From Allobosea sp. CS1GBMeth4 (lineage in GTDB: Bacteria; Pseudomonadota; Alphaproteobacteria; Rhizobiales; Beijerinckiaceae), in assembly GCF_900185715.1 (NCBI RefSeq), contig NZ_FYAS01000007.1:248001-312000 (forward strand): a DNA stretch of 64,000 bases, given 5' to 3'. The translations under genes were made by a program, and so were the position numbers. Shown here piece by piece: positions 44,535 to 54,451 of this stretch (positions are counted from its first letter, which is position 1; each line of letters begins with the position of its first letter). Below the pieces are notes generated by a model, which saw only the letters and a list, made by a program, of their open reading frames with translations, searched no databases and was not told where the DNA came from.

Positions 44535-44719
44535 TGATGAATTCATCGCACACGCCAAATCTCCTGCAGCAATGGGCGATCCTGCCTGAATGGGCCATCG
44601 GCTCGTTTATCGGAATCGTGACCGCGATCGCCGGAATGCTCGCCTTCGCCTGGCTGAAGGATCACCGCGGCATTCTCATGACGAAGAACCGCGGATTTGC
44701 GCGGCGGAGGCAGAATTGA
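44534..44719 (+). CDS. 61-aa single-helix protein between nuoJ and nuoK
   Basis: The ATG at 44534 shares one base with the nuoJ stop, and its own stop shares one base with the nuoK ATG. The product has one hydrophobic helix ([22 protein letters not shown]) and a basic C-terminus (RGFARRRQN). The DNA is less GC-rich than nuoJ or nuoK. No family is recognised. Double overlap supports translation; it could be an accessory or a relay frame that couples nuoJ to nuoK. Confidence 0.6.
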   Translation: MMNSSHTPNLLQQWAILPEWAIGSFIGIVTAIAGMLAFAWLKDHRGILMTKNRGFARRRQN

Positions 44720-45024
44720 TGATCGGCCTGGGCCACTACCTCGCGGTCGCCGCGATCCTGTTCACGCTCGGCGTGCTCGGCATCTTCATCAACCGCAAGA
44801 ACGTCATCGTCATCCTGATGTCGGTCGAGCTGATCCTGCTCTCGGTCAACCTCAACTTCGTCGCCTTCTCGAGCTTCCTGAACGACATCGTCGGCCAGGT
44901 CTTCGCGCTGCTGGTGCTGACCGTCGCTGCCGCCGAGGCCGCGATCGGGCTCGCCATCCTCGTCGTCTACTTCCGCAACCGCGGCACGATCGCGGTGGAA
45001 GACATCAACATGATGAAAGGCTGA
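44719..45024 (+). CDS. nuoK: NADH-quinone oxidoreductase subunit K
   Basis: This 101-aa, ND4L-type subunit has three helices. The two conserved membrane Glu residues of the proton pathway are visible in [18 protein letters not shown] and [17 protein letters not shown]. Start MIGLGHYL at 44719 is standard; the open frame upstream is a shadow of nuoJ. Confidence 0.97.
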   Translation: MIGLGHYLAVAAILFTLGVLGIFINRKNVIVILMSVELILLSVNLNFVAFSSFLNDIVGQVFALLVLTVAAAEAAIGLAILVVYFRNRGTIAVEDINMMKG

Positions 45025-45050
45025 GCGCGGAAACGCGCCCGTAACCTGCC

Positions 45051-47078
45051 ATGTATCAAGCGATCGTCTTCCTCCCCCTGATCGGCTTCCTCATCGCCGG
45101 CCTCTTCGGCCGGCTGATCGGCGCCCGCGCCTCGGAGATCGTCACCACCACGCTGCTGCTGATCTCGGGCGTCCTGTCCTGGATCGCCCTGTTCCAGGTC
45201 GGCTTCGGTCCCGGCACCACCCGCGTCCAGGTCGCGACCTGGCTCGCCTCGGCCGATCTGCGCGTCGACTGGGCCTTTCGCATCGACACGCTGACCGCGG
45301 TCATGCTGGTGGTCGTCAACACCGTCTCCTCGCTCGTGCACGTCTATTCGATCGGCTACATGCACGAGGATCCGTCGCGGCCGCGCTTCTTCGCCTATCT
45401 CTCGCTGTTCACCTTCGCCATGCTGATGCTGGTGACGGCTGACAACCTCGTCCAGATGTTCTTCGGCTGGGAGGGCGTCGGCCTCGCCTCCTATCTGCTG
45501 ATCGGCTTCTGGTACCAGAAGCCTTCGGCCAACGCCGCCGCGATCAAGGCCTTCGTCGTCAACCGCGTCGGCGATTTCGGCTTCCTGCTCGGCATCTTCC
45601 TGATCTTCGTGCTGTTCGGCGCCGTCACCTTCGACGCGATCTTCCCGAAGGTCGGCGAGATGACCTCGCAGACCTTCCGCTTCCTCGGCTATGAGTGGAA
45701 CGCGCTGACCCTGACCTGCCTCTTGCTGTTCATGGGCGCCATGGGCAAGTCGGCGCAGTTCCTGCTGCACACCTGGCTGCCGGACGCGATGGAGGGCCCG
45801 ACCCCGGTCTCGGCGCTGATCCATGCCGCGACCATGGTCACCGCCGGCGTCTTCATGGTGGCGCGCCTGTCGCCGATCTTCGAATACGCCCCGGTCGCGC
45901 TGACCGTCGTCGTCGTCATCGGCGCCACCACCGCCTTCTTCGCCGCGACCGTTGGCCTGGTGCAGAACGACATCAAGCGCGTCATCGCCTATTCGACCTG
46001 CTCGCAGCTCGGCTACATGTTCGTCGCGCTCGGCGTCGGCGCCTATTCGGCCGGCATCTTCCACCTGTTCACCCACGCCTTCTTCAAGGCGCTGCTGTTC
46101 CTGGGCGCCGGCTCGGTCATCCATGCGATGCATCACGAGCAGGACATGCGGAACATGGGCGGCCTCAGGAAGTACATTCCGTTCACCGCTGCGGCCATGA
46201 CGATCGGCACGCTGGCGCTGACAGGCTTCCCGCTCTTCGCCGGCTACTTCTCGAAGGACGCGATCATCGAGAGCGCCTATGCCTCGACCGCGCATGGCGG
46301 CTTCGCCAGCTCCTATGCCTTCGTGCTCCTGGTCGTCGCCGCCCTGATGACCTCGTTCTACTCCTGGCGGCTCTATTTCATGACCTTCGAGGGCGCGCCG
46401 CGCTGGGCCGGCCACGGCCATGGTCACGACGCCCATGCGCACGGTCACGGCGCCGATGATCACGCCCATGCCGCGCATGGCCACGACGATCACGCTCATG
46501 ACCACCACGACCACCAGCCGCATGAGAGCCCGCTCGTCATGCTGATCCCGCTCGCCGTGCTGTCGCTCGGCGCGCTCGCGGCCGGCTACGCCTTCAAGGA
46601 GGCCTTCATCGGCCACGACTACGAGCACTTCTGGAAGGCGGCGCTGTTCACCGGCAAGGACAACCACATCCTGCACGCCATGCACGACGTGCCGAAATGG
46701 GTGGTCTGGTCGCCCTTCGTCGCGATGCTGATCGGCTTCCTGCTGGCGCTCTACATGTACGTGCTGCGCCCGGAGGTGCCCGGCAAGCTCGCCGCAGCCA
46801 ACCCGGTGCTCTACGGCTTCCTGCTCAACAAGTGGTATTTCGACGAGATCTACGACTTCCTGTTCGTGCGCCCGGCCAAATGGCTCGGCCGCTTCCTCTG
46901 GAAGAAGGGCGACGGCCTCGTCATCGATGGCCTCGGCCCCGACGGGGTCTCGGCCCGCGTCGTCGACGTGACCAACCGGGTCGTGCGGCTGCAGACCGGC
47001 TACGTCTACCACTATGCCTTCGCCATGCTGATCGGCGTTGCCGGGCTGGTGACCTGGTACCTCATGGCCCGCGGGTGA
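45051..47078 (+). CDS. nuoL: NADH-quinone oxidoreductase subunit L with His-rich loop
   Basis: This 675-aa, ND5-type antiporter-like proton channel has the conserved [19 protein letters not shown], the channel Lys/His region [35 protein letters not shown] (outline only: [11 protein letters not shown]) and [10 protein letters not shown]. Between the Fe-S-free core and the lateral helix, residues ~455-490 form a His/Asp-rich loop ([13 protein letters not shown], then [15 protein letters not shown]) with about 17 His. Similar loops are known in some alphaproteobacterial NuoL; metal binding is possible but unproved. Confidence 0.97.
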   Translation: MYQAIVFLPLIGFLIAGLFGRLIGARASEIVTTTLLLISGVLSWIALFQVGFGPGTTRVQVATWLASADLRVDWAFRIDTLTAVMLVVVNTVSSLVHVYSIGYMHEDPSRPRFFAYLSLFTFAMLMLVTADNLVQMFFGWEGVGLASYLLIGFWYQKPSANAAAIKAFVVNRVGDFGFLLGIFLIFVLFGAVTFDAIFPKVGEMTSQTFRFLGYEWNALTLTCLLLFMGAMGKSAQFLLHTWLPDAMEGPTPVSALIHAATMVTAGVFMVARLSPIFEYAPVALTVVVVIGATTAFFAATVGLVQNDIKRVIAYSTCSQLGYMFVALGVGAYSAGIFHLFTHAFFKALLFLGAGSVIHAMHHEQDMRNMGGLRKYIPFTAAAMTIGTLALTGFPLFAGYFSKDAIIESAYASTAHGGFASSYAFVLLVVAALMTSFYSWRLYFMTFEGAPRWAGHGHGHDAHAHGHGADDHAHAAHGHDDHAHDHHDHQPHESPLVMLIPLAVLSLGALAAGYAFKEAFIGHDYEHFWKAALFTGKDNHILHAMHDVPKWVVWSPFVAMLIGFLLALYMYVLRPEVPGKLAAANPVLYGFLLNKWYFDEIYDFLFVRPAKWLGRFLWKKGDGLVIDGLGPDGVSARVVDVTNRVVRLQTGYVYHYAFAMLIGVAGLVTWYLMARG

Positions 47079-47079
47079 G

Positions 47080-48597
47080 ATGATGTCCTTCGGTTTCGGT
47101 ATCCTCACCGGTCTCCTGGTCCTGCCGCTGGTCGGCGCCGCCTTCATCCTGGTGCAGCGCGGCGACGAGGCCGCGGTCGGCTCGAACGCCCGCTGGGCGG
47201 CGATGTTCTTCACGACCGCGAACTTCTTCCTCGCGCTCTATGCCTGGAGCCTGTTCGACCCGGCCAATCCCGGCTTCCAGATGGTCGAGACCCATGCCTG
47301 GGTCTCCGACGCCATCAGGTTCAAGCTCGGCGTCGACGGCTTCTCCTTCCCCTTCGTGGTCCTCACCGCCTTCCTGATGCCGTTCTGCATCCTGGCGTCC
47401 TGGACCTCGGTCGAGAAGCGGGTGCGCGAATACATGGTCGCGTTCCTGATCCTCGAGACGCTGATGATCGGCGTCTTCGTCGCGCTCGACCTCGTGCTGT
47501 TCTACCTGCTCTTCGAAGCGGGCCTGATCCCGATGTTCCTGATCATCGGCATCTGGGGCGGCAAGCGCCGGGTCTACGCCAGCTACAAGTTCTTCCTCTA
47601 CACGCTGCTCGGCTCGGTGCTGATGCTGCTCGCCATCATGGCGATGTACTGGAACGCCGGCACCACCGACATCCCGACACTGCTGACCCACAAGTTCCCG
47701 GTCCGGATGCAGCCCTGGCTCTGGCTCGCCTTCTTCGCCTCCTTCGCGGTGAAGATGCCGATGTGGCCGGTCCACACCTGGCTGCCCGACGCGCATGTCG
47801 AGGCGCCGACGGCGGGTTCGGTCATCCTGGCCGCGATCCTGCTGAAGATGGGCGGCTACGGCTTCATCCGCTTCTCGATCCCGATGTTCCCTGACGCCTC
47901 GGCGATGTTCGCGCCGCTGGTCTTCGCGCTCTCCGTCATCGCCATCATCTACACCTCGCTGGTGGCGCTGATGCAGGAGGACATCAAGAAGCTGATCGCC
48001 TACTCCTCGGTGGCGCATATGGGCTTCGTCACCATGGGCCTGTTCACCCTGACGCCGCAGGGCATCCAGGGCGCGATGTTCCAGATGGTCAGCCACGGCC
48101 TGGTTTCGGGCGCGCTCTTCCTCTGTGTCGGCGTGATCTACGACCGCATGCACACCCGCGAGATCGCCGCCTATGGCGGGCTGGTGAACCGCATGCCGCT
48201 CTATGCGGTGGTGTTCATGATCTTCACCATGGCCAATGTCGGCCTGCCGGGCACCGCCGGCTTCGTCGGCGAGTTCCTGACGCTGATGGGCGCCTTCAAG
48301 GCCAATCCCTGGGTGTCCTTCCTGGCGACGACCGGCGTCATCCTCTCGGCGGGCTATGCGCTCTGGCTCTATCGCCGCGTCGTCTTCGGCGAGCTCACCA
48401 AGCCCGAGCTCAAGACCATCACCGACCTCAACGCCCGCGAGATCGCGATCTTCGCGCCGCTCGTCCTGCTGACGATCTGGTACGGCATCGCCCCCGGCAC
48501 GATCCTCGACGCCTTCGCGGCGCCGACCGAAGCCCTCATCAAGAACTATCAGGCCGCCATCACCGCCGCGAAGACGGCGATGCTGGTCGCGCAATAA
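47080..48597 (+). CDS. nuoM: NADH-quinone oxidoreductase subunit M
   Basis: This 505-aa, ND4-type antiporter-like subunit has 14 helices. Signatures are [46 protein letters not shown] and ASVLM-type lysine-bearing helices. The start lies one base after the nuoL stop, where two Met codons in a row (47080, 47083) are possible. Confidence 0.97.
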   Translation: MMSFGFGILTGLLVLPLVGAAFILVQRGDEAAVGSNARWAAMFFTTANFFLALYAWSLFDPANPGFQMVETHAWVSDAIRFKLGVDGFSFPFVVLTAFLMPFCILASWTSVEKRVREYMVAFLILETLMIGVFVALDLVLFYLLFEAGLIPMFLIIGIWGGKRRVYASYKFFLYTLLGSVLMLLAIMAMYWNAGTTDIPTLLTHKFPVRMQPWLWLAFFASFAVKMPMWPVHTWLPDAHVEAPTAGSVILAAILLKMGGYGFIRFSIPMFPDASAMFAPLVFALSVIAIIYTSLVALMQEDIKKLIAYSSVAHMGFVTMGLFTLTPQGIQGAMFQMVSHGLVSGALFLCVGVIYDRMHTREIAAYGGLVNRMPLYAVVFMIFTMANVGLPGTAGFVGEFLTLMGAFKANPWVSFLATTGVILSAGYALWLYRRVVFGELTKPELKTITDLNAREIAIFAPLVLLTIWYGIAPGTILDAFAAPTEALIKNYQAAITAAKTAMLVAQ

Positions 48598-48608
48598 GGC
48601 TGCCCGCG

Positions 48609-50036
48609 ATGACCTTGCCTGCACTCGGCCCCGCGCTTCCCGAAATCGTCCTGGCGCTCGGCGCCATCGCCATGGTGCTCTATGGCGCACTTCAGGGCGA
48701 CCGCGCGACGCGCACGCTCGAGGTCGCGGCGCTCGCGCTGCTGGCGCTGGCGCTGGTGCTCGTCCTGCGCGGCGAAGGCAAGGTCGTGACCTTCAACGGC
48801 GCCTTCGTCGCCGACGGCTTCGCCCGCTTCATGAAGGTGCTGACGCTGGTCGGTGCCGCGGCCGCCATCGTGCTTTCGGCGGATTTCCTGCGCCGCGACG
48901 GCGCCATGCGCTTCGAGTTCCCGATCCTCGTCATTCTCGCCACCGTCGGCATGATGATGATGATCTCTGCCAATGACCTGATCGGTCTTTACGTTGGCTT
49001 GGAATTGCAGTCGCTCGCGCTCTATGTCGTCGCCGCCTTCGACCGTGACAATCCGCGCTCGACCGAGGCGGGCCTGAAATACTTCGTCCTCGGCGCGCTC
49101 TCCTCGGGCATGCTGCTCTACGGCAGCTCGCTGGTCTACGGCTTCACCGGCACGGTGAGCTATGCCGGCATCGCCGAGGCGGTGAAGGGCGGCCATACCG
49201 GCATCGGCCTGATCATCGGCCTCGTCTTCGTCGCCGCCGGCGTCGCCTTCAAGATCTCGGCCGTGCCGTTCCACATGTGGACGCCGGACGTCTATGAAGG
49301 CGCCCCGACCCCGGTCGCCGCCTTCTTCGCCTCGGCGCCCAAGATGGCGGCGATGGCGATGACCGTGCGCGTCTTCGTCGGCGCCTTCCCCGGGGCCCTG
49401 CACGACTGGCAGCAGATCGTCGTCTTCATGTCGATCGCCTCCATGGCGCTCGGCGCCTTCGCCGCGATCGGCCAGAGCAACATCAAGCGACTGCTCGCCT
49501 ATTCCTCGATCGCCAACATGGGTTACGCGCTGGTCGGCCTCGCCGCCGGCACGCCTGCCGGCATCCAGGGCGTGATGACCTATATGGCGATCTATCTCGC
49601 CACCACGCTCGCCGCCTTCGCCTGCGTTCTGATGATGAACCGCGACGGCAAGCCGGTCGAGGAGATCGGCGAGCTCGCCGGCCTGTCCCGCACCAATGGC
49701 TGGATGGCCTTCGCGATGTCGATGATGATGTTCTCGCTCGCCGGCATCCCGCCGCTCGCCGGCTTCTGGGCGAAATGGTACGTCTTCCTCGCCGCGATCG
49801 AGGCCAAGCTCTATGTGCTCGCCGTGGTCGGCGTGGTCACCAGCGTCGTCGGCGCCTATTATTACCTGCGCGTCGTCAAGGTGATCTATTTCGACGACGC
49901 CAGGCCCGCCTTCGACAAGGGCGATGCCGGCGTACGCACCGTCCTGCTGATCTCGGCGCTGTTCGTGCTGGTGTTGTCCTTCGTGCCGGCGCCGCTGTTC
50001 GATTCCGCCGCCGCGGCGGCGAAGTCGCTGTTCTGA
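48609..50036 (+). CDS. nuoN: NADH-quinone oxidoreductase subunit N
   Basis: This 475-aa, ND2-type antiporter-like subunit, the last gene of the operon, shows NDLIGLYVGLELQSLALYVVAAFDR, PFHMWTPDVYEGAPTPVAAFFASAPK and SNIKRLLAYSSIANMGYALVG. Length is typical. The operon ends here; the following 228 bp are occupied by a long palindromic repeat. Confidence 0.97.
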   Translation: MTLPALGPALPEIVLALGAIAMVLYGALQGDRATRTLEVAALALLALALVLVLRGEGKVVTFNGAFVADGFARFMKVLTLVGAAAAIVLSADFLRRDGAMRFEFPILVILATVGMMMMISANDLIGLYVGLELQSLALYVVAAFDRDNPRSTEAGLKYFVLGALSSGMLLYGSSLVYGFTGTVSYAGIAEAVKGGHTGIGLIIGLVFVAAGVAFKISAVPFHMWTPDVYEGAPTPVAAFFASAPKMAAMAMTVRVFVGAFPGALHDWQQIVVFMSIASMALGAFAAIGQSNIKRLLAYSSIANMGYALVGLAAGTPAGIQGVMTYMAIYLATTLAAFACVLMMNRDGKPVEEIGELAGLSRTNGWMAFAMSMMMFSLAGIPPLAGFWAKWYVFLAAIEAKLYVLAVVGVVTSVVGAYYYLRVVKVIYFDDARPAFDKGDAGVRTVLLISALFVLVLSFVPAPLFDSAAAAAKSLF

Positions 50037-50045
50037 TGCTCCCCC

Positions 50046-50255
50046 GCCATTCCGGGACGGCCCATGGGGCCGGGCCCGGAATCCATGAACACCTGCTTTC
50101 CGTCATGGTCGGGCTTGTCCCGACCATCCACGTCTTCTTCCGGCGCATGCGGTGTTCGAGACCTGGATGCTCGCCACAGGGGCAAGCATGACGGTCTGGA
50201 CGAGCGTCGTGTTCATGGGTTCCGGACTCGCCGCTCCGCGGCATCCCGGCATGAC
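50046..50255. repeat. Long palindromic repeat element, copy 1, with nested REP hairpins
   Basis: The outer arms at 50046-50092 and 50209-50255 are imperfect inverted repeats (CATTCCGGGACGGC ... CATGAACAC against GTGTTCATGG ... CCCGGCATGAC). Nested between them are two GTCATG-type hairpins: stem arms 50105-50113/50119-50127 and, inverted, 50167-50175/50181-50189. The element ends 9 bp before the birA start. A sister copy lies beyond birA at 51124-51267. Confidence 0.8.
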
Positions 50256-50264
50256 AGCCGAGCC

Positions 50265-51044
50265 ATGCTGAGCGAATCCGCACGCGCCGCCGGCTACCGC
50301 CTGATCGTCCGCGACGCGGTCGCCTCGACGATGGAGGAGGCGCGGCGGGCGCTGGCCGAGGGCGATCCGGGGCGGCTCTGGATCGTCGCGAGGAGCCAGA
50401 ACGCCGGCCGGGGCCGGCATGGCCGGCAATGGGGCTCGCCGCCGGGCAATCTCTACGCCAGCCTGCTCCTCGCTGCGCCCTGCGAGCCGGCGCTCGCGCC
50501 GCAGCTCGGCTTCGTCGCGGGGCTCGCCTTGCATGACGCGGCCGCGGCGGTCACGGAATTGTCCGCGCCGGCGCTCGCCCTGAAATGGCCGAACGACCTG
50601 CTGATCGGCGGCGCCAAGGCCGCGGGCCTGCTGCTCGAAGGCGAGAGCCGGGCAGGGCACTTCAGCGTCGTCATCGGTTTCGGGGTCAACGTCGCCTCCT
50701 CGCCGGAAGGAACGCCCTATCCCGCGACGCATCTCGCGGCGCATGCGGCCGAGGCGAGCGTCGAACGCCTGCTGGAAGCCCTGTCGGACAGCTGGCATCG
50801 GCGCTTCGGCGCATGGTCGCTGCCGGGGGGCTTCGGCCCGACCCGCGCGGCCTGGCTCGATCGCGCCGCCTATCTCGGCCAGACCATCACCATGCGCCTG
50901 CCGGAAGGGCCGGTCTCCGGCCGCTTCCTCGGCCTCGACGCCTCCGGGCGGCTTGAGCTTGGCACGGAAGCAGGCGCGCGCCTGATCGACGCCGGCGATC
51001 TCTATTTCGGCTCGACGCCCAGCTCCGTTGCACCGGCAGGCTGA
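50265..51044 (+). CDS. birA: Biotin--[acetyl-CoA-carboxylase] ligase
   Basis: This 259-aa biotin protein ligase attaches biotin to the carboxyl-carrier protein of biotin carboxylases through biotinyl-AMP. Signatures are SQNAGRGRHGRQWGSPPGNLYASLLL (biotin/ATP loop), ALKWPNDLLIGGAKAAGLLLEG (catalytic Lys region) and a C-terminal cap (LGLDASGRLELG). It lacks the N-terminal DNA-binding domain of E. coli BirA, so it is not a repressor. The start at 50265 (MLSESARA) is used because the in-frame extension lies in the repeat. No clear ribosome-binding site is present. Confidence 0.93.
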   Translation: MLSESARAAGYRLIVRDAVASTMEEARRALAEGDPGRLWIVARSQNAGRGRHGRQWGSPPGNLYASLLLAAPCEPALAPQLGFVAGLALHDAAAAVTELSAPALALKWPNDLLIGGAKAAGLLLEGESRAGHFSVVIGFGVNVASSPEGTPYPATHLAAHAAEASVERLLEALSDSWHRRFGAWSLPGGFGPTRAAWLDRAAYLGQTITMRLPEGPVSGRFLGLDASGRLELGTEAGARLIDAGDLYFGSTPSSVAPAG

Positions 51045-51123
51045 TCAGTGCCTCCGCCGCTCCTGCCGCTATGGAGACAACGGCAAGGGCATGCTAGAGC
51101 CGAAACGTTCCGGCGGATCCCCT

Positions 51124-51267
51124 CGTCATTCCGGGGCGGCCCGCAGGGTCGAGCCCGGAACCCATGAACACGATGGCGTTCGGTATCGCTCGCCGGTGGC
51201 CGCCTGCCTTGAAGGCACGGTGTTCATGGGTTCCGGGCTCGTCGCTTCGCGCCGCCCCGGAATGACG
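51124..51267. repeat. Long palindromic repeat element, copy 2
   Basis: Arms 51124-51171 and 51220-51267 pair over almost their full ~48 bp (CGTCATTCCGGGGCGGC ... CCCATGAACAC against GTGTTCATGGG ... GCCGCCCCGGAATGACG). A 48-bp unpaired centre lies between. It shares arms with copy 1 at 50046-50255 but lacks the nested hairpins. Confidence 0.85.
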
Positions 51268-51309
51268 GTGGAGCCGGCCGAACTGCCCGCATTGAGATAG
51301 GACTGCCAC

Positions 51310-52980
51310 GTGACCCGTTCCAGCGACCAGCTCGTCTTCGTTCCGCTCGGTGGCCTCGGCGAGATCGGCATGAACGCCGCGCTCTACGGCTTCGGGCCGG
51401 AGAAGAAGCGCAAATGGATCCTGGTCGATTGCGGGCTCTCCTTCGCCGGGCCGGAGGTGCCGGGCGTCGATATCGTCCTGCCCGACCTGACCTACATCAT
51501 CGAGGACCGGGCCAACCTGCTCGGCATCGTCATCACCCACGCCCATGAGGACCATATCGGGGCGCTTGCCGCGCTCTGGCCCTCGCTGCGCGTGCCGGTC
51601 TGGTGCACGCGCTTCGCCGCCGGACTGCTGGCGACGCGGCGCCTGTCGGAGCCGGGCGCGCCCAAGGTCGAGATGAACATCGTCGCCCAGGGCGGACGCT
51701 TCGCGCTCGGCCCCTTCGACATCGAATTCGTCCCGGTGGCCCATTCGATCCCGGAATCGAATGCGCTCGCGATCCGCACCCCGGCCGGACTCGTCGTCCA
51801 CAGCGGCGACTGGAAGATCGACCCGACGCCGCAGGTCGGCCTGCCGACCGACGAGAAGCGCCTGCGCGAGCTCGGCGACGAGGGCGTCCTCGCACTGGTC
51901 TGCGACTCCACCAACGTCCTGCGCGACGGCATCAGCCCGAGCGAGGCCGATGTCGCCGCCAAGCTCAGCGAGCTCGTGCACACCGCGCCGAACCGCGTCG
52001 CCGTCACCACCTTCGCCTCGAACGTCGCGCGCCTTCGCGCGGTGGCCGAAGCTGCCATGGCCAATCAGCGCGAGGTGGTCGTCGTCGGCCGCGCCATGGA
52101 TCGCGTCATCGATGTCGCCCGCGAATGCGGCTATCTCGACGGCATCCCCGCCTTCCGCTCGGTCGAGACCTATGGCTACCTGCCGCGCGACAAGGTGGTC
52201 GCGCTCCTGACCGGCAGCCAGGGCGAGCCCCGCGCCGCCCTGTCGCGCATCGCCGCGGACGACCATCCGGAGATCGCGCTGGCCGCGGGGGACCGGGTGA
52301 TCTTCTCCTCGCGCACCATCCCCGGCAACGAGAAGGCGGTCGGCGCGATCCTGAATCGGCTGGCGCGCGACAATATCGAGGTCATCACCGACCGTACGCA
52401 TCTGGTGCACGTCTCCGGCCATCCCCGGCGCGAGGAATTGGCGCGGCTCTATGGCTGGCTGAAGCCGAAGATCGCGATCCCCGCCCATGGCGAGGACCAG
52501 CATTTGACCGAGCATGCCAGCTTCGCCCGCAGCCTCGGCGTCAAGCACGTGCTGCGCGCCGGCAACGGCGACGTCGTTGCGATCGCCGAGGACGGCGCCC
52601 GCAAGCTCACCGAGGTCCGGCACGGCCGGCTCTACCAGGATGGCGAGCTGCTGGTCGGCGCGCTCGACCGCACCATTCCCGAGCGCCGCCGGCTCTCCTT
52701 CGTCGGAGTGATCTCGGTCGCGGTCGCCCTCGACGAGAAAGGCGAGCTCGCCGGCGATCCCGAGGTCGCCTTGATCGGCCTGCCGCTCGCCGCCAGGGAC
52801 GGAACCCCCTTCGACGATATCGTCGCCGATGCGGTCGAGGATCTGATCGAAGGCATGCCCAAGGCCAAGCGCCGCGATCCGGAGGCCGTCCGCAACGCGC
52901 TCGAGCGCGGCGTGCGTGCCGCGGTCAACGAGGAGTGGGGCAAGAAGCCGCTGGTGAACGCGCTGGTGATCGCGGTGTAG
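51310..52980 (+). CDS. rnj: Ribonuclease J
   Basis: This 556-aa metallo-beta-lactamase/beta-CASP RNase has THAHEDHIGAL (HxHxDH zinc site, ~residues 76-86), PVAHSIPES, CDSTNVLRDG and the beta-CASP HVSGHPRREEL motif, then a C-terminal domain. RNase J supplies 5'-3' exonuclease and endonuclease activity in alphaproteobacterial RNA decay. The start is GTG at 51310, with a weak ribosome-binding site, 42 bp after the repeat element. birA-rnj-epimerase order is common in this group, by general knowledge. Confidence 0.93.
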   Translation: MTRSSDQLVFVPLGGLGEIGMNAALYGFGPEKKRKWILVDCGLSFAGPEVPGVDIVLPDLTYIIEDRANLLGIVITHAHEDHIGALAALWPSLRVPVWCTRFAAGLLATRRLSEPGAPKVEMNIVAQGGRFALGPFDIEFVPVAHSIPESNALAIRTPAGLVVHSGDWKIDPTPQVGLPTDEKRLRELGDEGVLALVCDSTNVLRDGISPSEADVAAKLSELVHTAPNRVAVTTFASNVARLRAVAEAAMANQREVVVVGRAMDRVIDVARECGYLDGIPAFRSVETYGYLPRDKVVALLTGSQGEPRAALSRIAADDHPEIALAAGDRVIFSSRTIPGNEKAVGAILNRLARDNIEVITDRTHLVHVSGHPRREELARLYGWLKPKIAIPAHGEDQHLTEHASFARSLGVKHVLRAGNGDVVAIAEDGARKLTEVRHGRLYQDGELLVGALDRTIPERRRLSFVGVISVAVALDEKGELAGDPEVALIGLPLAARDGTPFDDIVADAVEDLIEGMPKAKRRDPEAVRNALERGVRAAVNEEWGKKPLVNALVIAV

Positions 52981-53020
52981 GATCGGCCAGTCGCCCGCCG
53001 AGCCTGAACGGAGCTCTCGA

Positions 53021-53425
53021 ATGATCGGACGCCTCAACCATGTCGCCATCGCCGTGAAGGATCTCGCGGCTTCGACGGCTCTCTATCGCGACACGCTCGG
53101 CGCCCGCGTCTCGCAGCCGCTGCCGCAGCCGGAGCACGGCGTCACCGTGGTCTTCGTCGAACTGCCGAACACCAAGGTCGAGCTGCTGGAGCCGCTCGGG
53201 GCGGATTCGCCGATCGGCAAGTTCCTGGAGCGGAATGCCGACGGCGGCATCCACCATATCTGCTACGAGGTCGACGACATCCTCGCCGCCCGCGACCGGC
53301 TGAAGGCGCAGGGCGCGCGTGTGCTCGGTTCGGGCGAGCCGCGCATCGGCGCGCATGGCAAGCCGGTGCTCTTCCTGCATCCCAAGGACTTCTGCGGCAC
53401 CCTCGTCGAGCTGGAGCAGGCCTGA
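53021..53425 (+). CDS. Methylmalonyl-CoA epimerase
   Basis: This 134-aa vicinal-oxygen-chelate protein converts (S)- to (R)-methylmalonyl-CoA in propionyl-CoA catabolism. Metal ligands are visible in LNHVAIAVKDL (His), GGIHHICYEVDDI (His) and GTLVELEQ (Glu). VVFVELPNTKVELLEPLG is a family motif. GAGCTCTCGA precedes the ATG; it lies 40 bp after rnj. Confidence 0.92.
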   Translation: MIGRLNHVAIAVKDLAASTALYRDTLGARVSQPLPQPEHGVTVVFVELPNTKVELLEPLGADSPIGKFLERNADGGIHHICYEVDDILAARDRLKAQGARVLGSGEPRIGAHGKPVLFLHPKDFCGTLVELEQA

Positions 53426-53428
53426 GCC

Positions 53429-53830
53429 ATGACGTCCGAGATCGCGTTCTTCGGCGAACCGGAGGCCGGCTCGCCGCGCCCCTTCAGCCTCGCCACCCGG
53501 GCAGGCGGCCTCGTCTTCGTCTCCGGCCAGTCTGCGCCGCATGATCCGGCCAAAGGGATCGTACGGGGCGGGACACCGGCCGAGCAGGTGCGGCAGGCGC
53601 TGACGCATGTCGCCGGCATCCTGGCTGACGCCGGCAGCAGCCTCGACCGGGTCGTGCAGGTGACGATGCTGATCAGCGACCCGGCCGACTACGCCGCCTG
53701 CAATGCCGAATATGTGAAGCATTTTCCGCTGGGCCTGCCGGCGAGGCACACGGCGCGTTTCGGCGTGCCGACGGAGGCGAAGGTCGCGTTCTCCTGCATC
53801 GCCCTGGCCGGCGAGGACCGTGCATCATGA
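53429..53830 (+). CDS. RidA/YjgF-family protein (enamine/imine deaminase-like)
   Basis: This 133-aa trimeric-fold protein has FVSGQSAPHDPAKGIVRGG, AGSSLDRVVQVTMLISDPADYAACNAEY and GLPARHTARFGV, whose Arg in PARHTARF corresponds to the catalytic arginine of RidA. RidA enzymes remove reactive 2-aminoacrylate; several subfamilies have other roles. Its stop overlaps the next gene's ATG (ATGA). Confidence 0.88.
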   Translation: MTSEIAFFGEPEAGSPRPFSLATRAGGLVFVSGQSAPHDPAKGIVRGGTPAEQVRQALTHVAGILADAGSSLDRVVQVTMLISDPADYAACNAEYVKHFPLGLPARHTARFGVPTEAKVAFSCIALAGEDRAS

Positions 53831-54057
53831 CGATCGGCGGCGGCCTCGCGGTCTATTTCGTGATCTGGTGGACCGTGCTGTTCGCCGTGCTGCCCTTCGG
53901 CGTCCGCAGCCAGGCCGAGAGCGGCGAGGTCGAGAAGGGTACCGAGCCCGGAGCGCCGGTTCTGCCTGGTCTGGTCAAGAAGGCGATCGCGACCACGATC
54001 CTGGCCGGGATCGTCTTCGGCATCGTCTGGTTTGCCTGGACGCAGCTCGAGATCTGA
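53827..54057 (+). CDS. DUF1467-family small membrane protein
   Basis: This 76-aa protein has two hydrophobic helices (LAVYFVIWWTVLFAVLPFGV and KAIATTILAGIVFGIVWFAW) around a Glu-rich loop (SQAESGEVEKGTEPGAP). The pattern FVIWWxVLFAVLPFGVRSQ ... EPGAP is typical of the DUF1467 family found in alphaproteobacteria; function unknown. It ends a four-gene run beginning with rnj and is followed by a hairpin terminator. Confidence 0.85.
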   Translation: MTIGGGLAVYFVIWWTVLFAVLPFGVRSQAESGEVEKGTEPGAPVLPGLVKKAIATTILAGIVFGIVWFAWTQLEI

Positions 54058-54451
54058 ACGCCCTCCGCTGCAACCCAGCGTATAGGCAAAAACAAAAGGC
54101 AAGGCTTTCGCCCTGCCTTTGAAAGTCTGTTTTTTACCGCAGTATCGGCGCGCCGTTGTTCGTGCGCACTCATATACCGGACGGCTGTTTGTTCCTCCCA
54201 AGACCTGGTCCGCGGCGCCCGGAAAACGGTCGGGCGAGCCCAGCGCCGAATTGAGTAGCGGATCGCAACAGTGTTGTCACCCGTTTAGGCAGGCCGCGCC
54301 CGAACTTTTTGCAAAATTATGCGAGTTTGCTCTTGTGCGCTGCAACATTGTTCGCCGCATACCGCTGCGCGCCTTGTTCCAGTCATAGGATGCCGCTACT
54401 CGCTGCCTCTCAGACGCGCCGGGCCGTTCCGGCGGTCAGGAGAGGTTTCCG
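54058..54451 (+). other. 394-bp intergenic region before the first cyclophilin gene
   Basis: It holds the terminator at 54095-54120. From 54121 to 54450 no gene or tRNA fold is supported. The stretch 54300-54345 is AT-rich (CTTTTTGCAAAATTATG) and is the likeliest promoter zone, but no convincing -35/-10 pair is seen. GGAGAGG lies upstream of the ATG at 54452. Confidence 0.5.
54095..54120 (+). terminator. Hairpin terminator after the rnj-DUF1467 gene run
   Basis: AAAGGCAAGG and CCCTGCCTTT pair across a CTTTCG loop with one internal mismatch. The upstream side is A-rich, and a T6 run follows at 54129-54134. It lies 38 bp after the stop of the DUF1467 gene. Confidence 0.6.

Noticed and set aside
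44967..47213. A 748-codon - strand open frame opposite nuoL
   Set aside because: The product is almost wholly charged His/Asp/Glu/Arg repeats produced by antisense codons; nuoL is unambiguous.
54121..54450. Possible tRNA or small RNA gene in the gap before the first cyclophilin
   Set aside because: No cloverleaf, no TTC-type T-loop in the right place and no clear promoter-terminator pair could be found by eye.
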